Shown one piece after another: positions 57,641 through 64,000 of a stretch of DNA of 64,000 bases. Each line of letters opens with the position of its first letter. Within the stretch, counting starts at the first letter, position 1. This stretch comes from Pleurodeles waltl (lineage: Eukaryota > Chordata > Amphibia > Caudata > Salamandridae). The notes below the pieces were generated by a model. It did not search any database, was not told where the DNA came from, and worked only from the letters and a program-made list of their open reading frames with translations. The stretch is taken from contig NC_090445.1 of the NCBI RefSeq assembly GCF_031143425.1, positions 817,672,317-817,736,316 of the forward strand, read 5' to 3'. The position numbers and the translations under genes are program-made.

Positions 57641-59210
57641 GTATTTGTCAATTTTCCCCTGACATGGGCCAAGCTCAAAGTAGCTGCACAGGACAAGGCT
57701 ATTTCAGGCAATACAGCAACTGAAGTGTGGGAAGTTTAGTAAATGTCTGCTTACTGTCCTGCACAGATCCTGAGTATAGGATGTCTGATTATGTCAGTGT
57801 CCAGCATGGGTTCGGGACTCCACCATCACCTGTCATTGGAGGGGTCTGCAAGGCCACTCACCCTCAACAGACACCCAAAGCACTGTGTGATCTCCAAGGT
57901 GATATCCATCAAAACAAATGGGGGGAGGGGATGGATCGGGCAGGCTCCCCTCATTCTTTAGCTTCCTCTCCATACAGTATTCCTCAGTGTTTAATCCATC
58001 CAGACCCCCAATGGCGAGGAGGGAAAGGTCCAGTGCGGCTGAGGGTTCTCCAGGATCAGCAATCCACGTGTTGCCAAAGTTAATGGAGTGGGTAACAGAC
58101 CTCACTGTATTTACATTCAGTTTTGCGATGCACAAGTAGTGCATCCCCACAAGTCAGGTCATGCATTGATCTCTCAGCCTCCATCGGGAGCCACCCCCTG
58201 GCTTGCCACCCGAGCTCGCCCTCTGTGCCTCACTTCCCCAGGATTAACAATTGGCACTTGAGCATGATTGCCAAGGGGCACTTCTCACTCCACCTTCAAA
58301 ACTCTCACAATCCATCACTATGTGTGTGGTCAGTATTAGCTGGCACATGTGTCCCAAGGGACCCGCATTCTGACAACAGGTGCCACCTGTCTCACTGCTC
58401 CCAGGGGGGATATTGGGGATGACAGCCATCACCAGAGTCAGATCACTGAGGGGGCCCTCTTCTGCCCATGCATAGTGCCCAGTGTCCCTGGGTGCGGCAG
58501 TGCCAGATGATGGTCAGAAGGCACTCCTCAGTCCCTCCATTTGGCCCTGTCAGTTCACCACCTCTGGGGGGCACCTGCCGTCGCTCGGCTCTTGCAGGGC
58601 GGGACTTTCTGTTTCCCCTAAGGCTTGGTGCCAATCGTGCTTATAGGAGCGCACCCTGCTCTGCTCATCGGACCCAGCCTGCATCATCTCTCTCGAAATT
58701 GATATCGAGGGCCAAGTGCTAGGTGGCAGGCACCAAGGCCATGCTGACCCCTCTCTGCCAATCTGTCATTCCAGGGCCCGCTGCGAGTGCTAGGCTTCCC
58801 CCGTCGGCAGCTCCCCAGCACCTCTTAGACGCTAATATGCATCTTGATCAGCGGTGATGAGGGGAGGACCATTGCCACCCAAAAAGCCTCCCAAGGTCAA
58901 GCACCTCTACCTCCGTCCCTTTAGGTACCTGGGGATGGCTGTAAGATGCTGCTTGCTCGTGTACCTCAGTCATGAAAAGGTGCCGCTGCCATTTTGCCTG
59001 CAGGACTCTCTATTTTGATGTTGCCTCCACTTAGCCAGGGAATGCTGGAGGCCGATGCAACACTTCTCAGGTTGCTTCCCCAGGTGCTGGGATTAAGGTG
59101 AGGGAACTATATGGGGTAGATGGGGTGCAGGGTCACAGGATCACATCAGGATAAAGTTAGGCCAAGCCGTAGCTTTGCACAGGTGCGTCTAACACTCCAT
59201 CTTGCTGACC
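57641..59210 (-). other. L1 5' untranslated region
   Basis: GC-rich, no gene of its own. Minus-strand start near 59210 has GGTCAGCAAGATGGAG. Internal promoter expected here from knowledge of L1, not shown by sequence. Confidence 0.5.
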
Positions 59211-59472
59211 ACATATCCCAAAAACCCAGATGTTCATATTTTTCAGCACCTCTCGAAGCTGGGTAATGCACAGTTTATATTCCTTATTCTTCTGTATCTC
59301 AAGCCGCTAGGATTTCAGGGAAACATCCATTATTTAATGTTCCATATATCTTGACACTTAGCATATATCCTTAGCCTGTGGACTATTAAGCCCGGAATCA
59401 CTATTAAACTCTTATGTTGAAAGGCACAAATATCTTACTCATTTGGTTGTGTATCTTTTTGCTGTACACTTA

Positions 59473-59539
59473 GGGCAATATGTACAAACACTTTTTCCCA
59501 AAGACACTGGATGGGTAAAACCCTTTGATAATCTGGCCC
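59473..59539. mobile_element. Very short MITE with TTA duplication
   Basis: 67 bp: GGGCAATATGTACAAACA...TGATAATCTGGCCC. The inverted end GGGCCAGATTATCAAAG resembles the ends of the MITE at 39572-40285. TTA at 59470-59472 and 59540-59542. Confidence 0.6.
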
Positions 59540-59542
59540 TTA

Positions 59543-60479
59543 ATGTTTAACTAATGTTACATCTCTTAAATCTTCTTTAGTATTCCTTAAAAGCACCCTT
59601 ACTCCAAGCTTGTTTAATTGATTTTTTTTTTTTTTCCAATTAACTCTCAATCCTACAACTTATTCTGAATGGAATAAATATCACAAATTCCAATGTATTT
59701 AAGCTAAAAATATAAATTGGCTCAATTTTACATTCCAGTCATCGTACCATCCCTCTAATTTATTATTAATAGTCTTAGTATTTAGAAAAACATTGTTTAA
59801 TCATATACATGAGCTGTGTTCCAAAGAAAGTCAGAACATAAGTGCTTTTAGGGAATAATAAAGAAAATATATGGGATACAGCATAAGTCTGCAGACACAA
59901 ATACAAACAAATAGAATATTTGTGCCACTCATCATGAGAAAACCAAATACTGACATGAAAGCTCATTATGTGAACCACTTTAGTGCAGTGGATGACCCGT
60001 TGACGTCCACCGCACTGCCTTCATAGTGCTGTGGACCTCAGTGGTTCAGTACCACATTGGGAAAGAAAATTTTCTGGTGAAAACACCAGAAACGTTTTCC
60101 TTACCAATATCAAAGTCAGGAGGATGCGGGGGAAAAGCTTACCTTGTGTACTGAGTTTGAGTATCAAATGTGATTATTATTTTTGTCTTGCTGTGTGCAA
60201 TGACATCACAGCAAAACAAAGTTAGAGCAGACAGGGAGAATGTTGTGGCCTGCTTTCACTTTTGATTGGTGCTGGGGGGGCATAAATTTGCCACCTGTGC
60301 TCCAATGAACTCTGGAAAGTAGAGCTGGAAAGGGGACGGTGTCTGCTTTCCAGTGCTTTCTCTCCCTAGTGGATTCCTGCTTGGGTATCTCCCTCAGACC
60401 AGACATTCACCCTACTAGATCATCAGGGATTTCTGGTAGGGGGAGCAGCCACCAGGCATGGACCATTGTCCACCCCCAA
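59543..60479. other. No gene seen
   Basis: AT-rich, then ordinary composition. Nothing recognised. Confidence 0.5.
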
Positions 60480-61080
60480 GAATTAATAGTCTTTCTTCCC
60501 CCCCTTGGGGTTGTGTGAAGGGTATGTAACCCCAATCTGCCATCTGAGGAGCCAGTAGACACCAGGAAGAAAAATAGGGCATATTAAAAACAAAAGGGGT
60601 GGGCAGCCCATCTTGACACTGGCATTGGGCTGTACTTCCAAATTGAGGGCTTTAGAACCAATCAGCCCCCCAAACACCTAGGAAGTGAAAGCTCACTAGA
60701 CTCCAGAGATAAATGGTCAAAGAAAAGAAGGGGTGAGGGTGGCCATTCATCGGGCCATGGGCCTGCCACAAAACAGGTCCAACAGTCTTTCACCCTCCTG
60801 GGGGAGCTGTGGGGGAGGGTATAATTTGCCACCAAGGGAGCAGAAAGCACATTAGACCTCAGGGAAAACATTGCCAAAAAATGAAGTGGGGACAGCCCAC
60901 CCAAACATCGGTCCATAACTCTAACCCTAAGGGTCCACAGACTTTCTGCCCTCCGGGGGGCACATTGGGAGGTTTACTCCCATTCTGCCCCCAGGGCAGG
61001 CAGAAAACCCACTGGACACCAGGGAAATATATATTTTTACAAAACAATGTGGGGAGGGCGGGGATGCTTGGATCAAGCTG
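60480..61080. repeat. Tandem block related to the 27.5-28.2 kb array
   Basis: About three diverged units of roughly 200 bp, each with TTTCTGCCC/CCTCC GGGGG, a CCACTGGACACCAGGGAAA-like stretch and a purine-rich GGGGTGGGCAG stretch. The word ACCAGGGAAATATATATTTT...GTGGGGAGG is the reverse complement of a similar word at about 27550-27590, so the two blocks lie in opposite orientation. Confidence 0.6.
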
Positions 61081-62286
61081 AATGGCTAAACTATTTGGGC
61101 TTGGTCAACTGGCAACCAGAGAACTCTACTAAACAAAGACATTTCTGAAAAGTTGTCACCCAGGGGAGTCGAAGGTGGTGTGACAGATGAGAAAAGGTTC
61201 AAATAGGAATTGGGCTATCGACTGACAATTCTAGAAGGAACTAAGGCTGCACACTCCACAAATGGAATTACCAATGTGACCCTAGTAAATGTCTATGGAT
61301 CTGGGAAACACGTCTTGGACTCATGATGGATGGTGGAAAAGCATAAGGATTCCCCCCTGACCACTCCTGATGAAAATCATCCATTGCTTGAGCTTCAGAG
61401 TACAGGTCCCCAGCTTAAACTCTTCCTAACTGAGCTGTGAAGTGGGATACAAAGAGGACTACACTGAAAGGGCCCCATGTCTTGTTCAGAGTCTGAAATA
61501 CTTTGAGATCCAAACTCCACTCTTTGAATACCAATCCGTTGTTCAGTCCCATAAGGTATTTTTCTACCAGAGATATTTTCCTCTCTAGAAATTATATTCC
61601 CAAAGAGTCCTGTCTATACCTGCAAATAGCCTTAACCTTGTTCCATCCAGTGGGCTATGTACTTAACTTCTAAAGTGCCGCCAAAGAAAAGGAGGATCAC
61701 ACATTTTCTTTCCTTCATGGACCATCCTCCTCCAGTTGAGTAACTGCCACGTTTTGCCCTCAGACTGACCCAGACTTGCATCTGATTGTTAGACAAGATC
61801 TGGGTAGGTAGGGCAGAAGGCCTGTCCATTCTGTGCATCTACATAACTAATCTATCAACTTATCTCCTCTTTTGACTCCTGATCTAATGGTGCTGTTTGT
61901 GAGCATTTTAGACCTCTCTGAAGGTGTCTTATCTTCATGCACTGGAGATCTCTTTAATAAAGGGGTAATATAAAAATGACCTGAATTGAGAATGAGAGCA
62001 GGTCCAGCCTTGCCAACTGGCAGAGCGAAATCTGATGTTCTAACAGCGACACCTTCAACCCCTTCTCTATTTTCTTTAACTTTGCTTCTGGCAACAGAAT
62101 AATCAAATTTTCAGAATTCATCAGGAATCCTTGTGGAGGGCACCAATTCTGGTGTTTCTACATTGATAATGTAACTCAATGACAAAATCAACTCTATGGC
62201 ACCCTTACCTTGCTTCACCAACCTCCCTCTTTCCTGACCCAGAAACATGATGCCATCCAGGTGCATCGCTGTTAGACATGACATCC
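61081..62286. other. No assigned gene
   Basis: The minus strand shows short frames with some protein-like text (61632-61838 and around 62100-62260), but I could not match them to a family. Confidence 0.4.
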
Positions 62287-64000
62287 TTGGTGTGATATTT
62301 CCCCCTAACTTTTGCTTTTCCTCCCCTTTTTTTGCTGAACTCGCTTTCCTGGCATTAGGACTCTGTGCACTTTACCACAGCTAACCAGTTTCTCCTTTAA
62401 ACATGGCAAAATTGGCATACATCTAATTGACACCTTTAATGTCCTTATAAGTTCCTAATAAATGGCATTACAGGTACCCACAGCCTGTAAATTGAATGCT
62501 ACTAGTGTTCAACAGTACCCATTGTGCCACCAAGTAAAGTAACACTGTGAAACTTGTCTTAGGCCTGCCATTGCAGTCAGTGGTGCAGTTTTAAAACTGC
62601 TATTTTGACCTAGCAAAATAAACTTTTGCCAGGTCTAACCTTTCTCTTTAATAATTATATCCAAGCCTAAAGGAGGTCCTCATCAATTCTAGGGCAAGGT
62701 ACATCATATTTAAAAAGCAGAACGTGCGTATTCAAGTTTTACATGTCCTGACAGTGAAAAACTCCAAAAGTTGCTTTCCACTCTTGTAAGGCCATCTCTC
62801 CCATAGGCTAACACTGGGTTACCCTATTACACTTTATAAGTGATAACTTCAGATTGGGTACAGAGAAAAGCGTCTTCCACTCAAATTAATTGTGATTTTA
62901 AAGTCCTTTTAATAGTAAAGTCGAATTTTAACTATTCTGAAAATGCCACTTTTAAAAAGTTGGCACTTTCTCTGCCTGAACCAAATATGTCTTTCTGCCA
63001 ATGTCCTGGGTCTTTGAACTGTGAATGGCACTCCAACTGTGTTTTATGTATTCATTCCAGGCATGGTGACAAAAGAGCCTTGGGTGTGGGGCAGGGTGTT
63101 CCTCTCTTGAACAGGATATCCAGGGCATGTACTCAGCCTTCCCGAGTTTCAAAGGGTAGTATCAGGATAGTGCCCACCATTTCCTGACTTCTAAGGCCTG
63201 CCTGCTCTTTGTTACCCTAGACAGTTTGGAGCCAATCCCAGGAAAGGGGGAAGGTTAGACAAAGGGACCATTCCTCAGCTATATGCTGGCAATGGGGATA
63301 CAAGTGGCACCTTCAGAACTCTCATCTGAATGCTCCTGGACCTGTGGAAGATTCTAAAAAAAGTCTGCACTGCTGTCTAAAGAAGGAGGACTGGACCTGC
63401 ATGCCTTTAGCCCAGGCACCCCAAAAGTAACTTCAAGGGTCAGTTGACTGACCTCCTGTTTGAGCTACAGGGGCACAACAAGCTTTCAGAGGCTTCCCTG
63501 CTACTGCCCAGCTCACCATCACCAACTGGACCTCCCTTAGGCCTGCTCTTCATGCTACAACAGCAACAGTCTGTGATGCTTGGCCTGCTTCTCAAGACCC
63601 CCTCATGGCACTCACTTACATGAACCTCCTCCTGCAGCTCTTCACATAGACTTAGACTCAAGAAGCTAAACTCTTCAGCAGCAGGACCCTGTATCTGACT
63701 CAAGATCCATCACAGACGGCCTGAACTTGTGACATTACCCCAGTTCAGCATGACCAGATAACTGTGAGTGGCCCTTTGTCCTTTTTGGTGCTGTTTTCAC
63801 CAGAATTTTTTAAACTGCATCACTCCGGCTCTACTGACAGGATTTTTGTTGATGGTTTCATTTTATTTACTTCAATTAACTCTATTTTTTAAACTGGTTT
63901 GAGATTTTTCTTGCATTGTTTTTCACTTTATTACTGTTTGTGTGCTGCATAAATACTTTACTCGTTGCCTCTAAGTTAAGCCTCAGTGCTTTTGTGTAAG
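62287..64000 (+). repeat. Long LTR-like repeat, copy 2, cut by window end
   Basis: Diverged partner of 46604-48638, same strand, about 1.7 of 2.0 kb visible. The last bases (AAATACTTTACTCGTTGCCTC) match about 48472-48495. Open frames here are short and do not agree between copies, so the repeat is not coding. Confidence 0.65.

Larger units (their letters stand above)
52240..59210 (-). mobile_element. L1-type LINE, nearly full length, dead
   Basis: Minus-strand order: GC-rich 5' region (59210-57640) whose start resembles the CAAGATGG-type L1 leader, an ORF1 with coiled coil (57627-56880), and an ORF2 with endonuclease, reverse transcriptase and C-terminal Cys motif (about 55980-52280). All are broken by stops and shifts. 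A 66-bp SINE-tail insertion lies at 53668-53733. The 3' end and target duplication are not resolved. Confidence 0.85.

Noticed and set aside
55314..58722. Many plus-strand frames of 60-120 codons
   Set aside because: They are antisense to L1 ORF1, ORF2 and leader on the minus strand.
61632..62280. Minus-strand text that might be part of an RT
   Set aside because: I could not place any RT motif; similarity was only a few residues.

Overview
The window looks like gene-poor nuclear DNA from a very large vertebrate genome, most likely a salamander of the Pleurodeles (ribbed newt) type. The reasons are the dense nesting of many transposon classes, repeated PIF/Harbinger elements rich in GGCGGT-type motifs with ends near GGGGTCATTACAACCC, L1, Ty3/Gypsy and endogenous retrovirus (ERV) copies, and a tRNA-derived SINE. 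The species is an inference. There are no bacterial features, no CRISPR array, no rRNA and no free-standing tRNA. Apart from one possible terminal exon near 50.7 kb, I see no host protein gene.

Layout. 1-2.77 kb: 3' part of a long LTR-like repeat. 2.94-9.48 kb: a minus-strand Ty3/Gypsy element with both LTRs, broken gag, protease, RT, RNase H and integrase, carrying a foreign fragment (3.59-4.52 kb) and a MITE (6.39-6.98 kb). 9.9-10.66 kb: a plus-strand gag-like remnant. 10.68-14.58 kb: LTR fragment, gag and protease remains of an ERV. 14.59-22.98 kb: a large Harbinger element that interrupts the ERV. 24.5-28.2 kb: diverged tandem repeats. 28.4 kb and 29.6 kb: a hAT-like hairpin and a Harbinger MITE. 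31.9-32.8 kb: ERV env remains. 32.88-39.37 kb: an unclassified DNA transposon with ~300 bp inverted repeats, sitting inside the ERV 3' LTR and itself holding a MITE. 39.6-40.3 kb: a MITE built almost entirely of hairpins. 41.6-44.3 kb: a deleted Harbinger copy inside a SINE. 45.0 kb: another MITE. 46.6-48.6 kb and 62.3-64 kb: two copies of one long repeat. 52.2-59.2 kb: a nearly full-length but dead L1 on the minus strand. 60.5-61.1 kb: another tandem block.

How the parts fit. The Harbinger element at 14.6-23 kb carries three genes: a HARBI1-type DDE transposase (plus strand, one intron, two one-base frameshifts) and two different Myb/SANT-like genes on the minus strand. One Myb-like gene is convergent with the transposase, as in known Harbingers. 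The other is divergent from it, has at least two GT-AG introns and a proline/threonine-rich tail, and is the best candidate here for something undescribed. The copy at 41.6 kb has lost the transposase and the second Myb-like gene and keeps only the first.

The second main point is the transposon at 32.9-39.4 kb. Its target can be read directly by comparing its flanks with the uninterrupted ERV LTR at 10.7 kb in the same window, which gives a 3-bp TCA duplication. Coding calls rest on motifs and reading frames seen by eye. Boundaries are approximate unless a target-site duplication is given.
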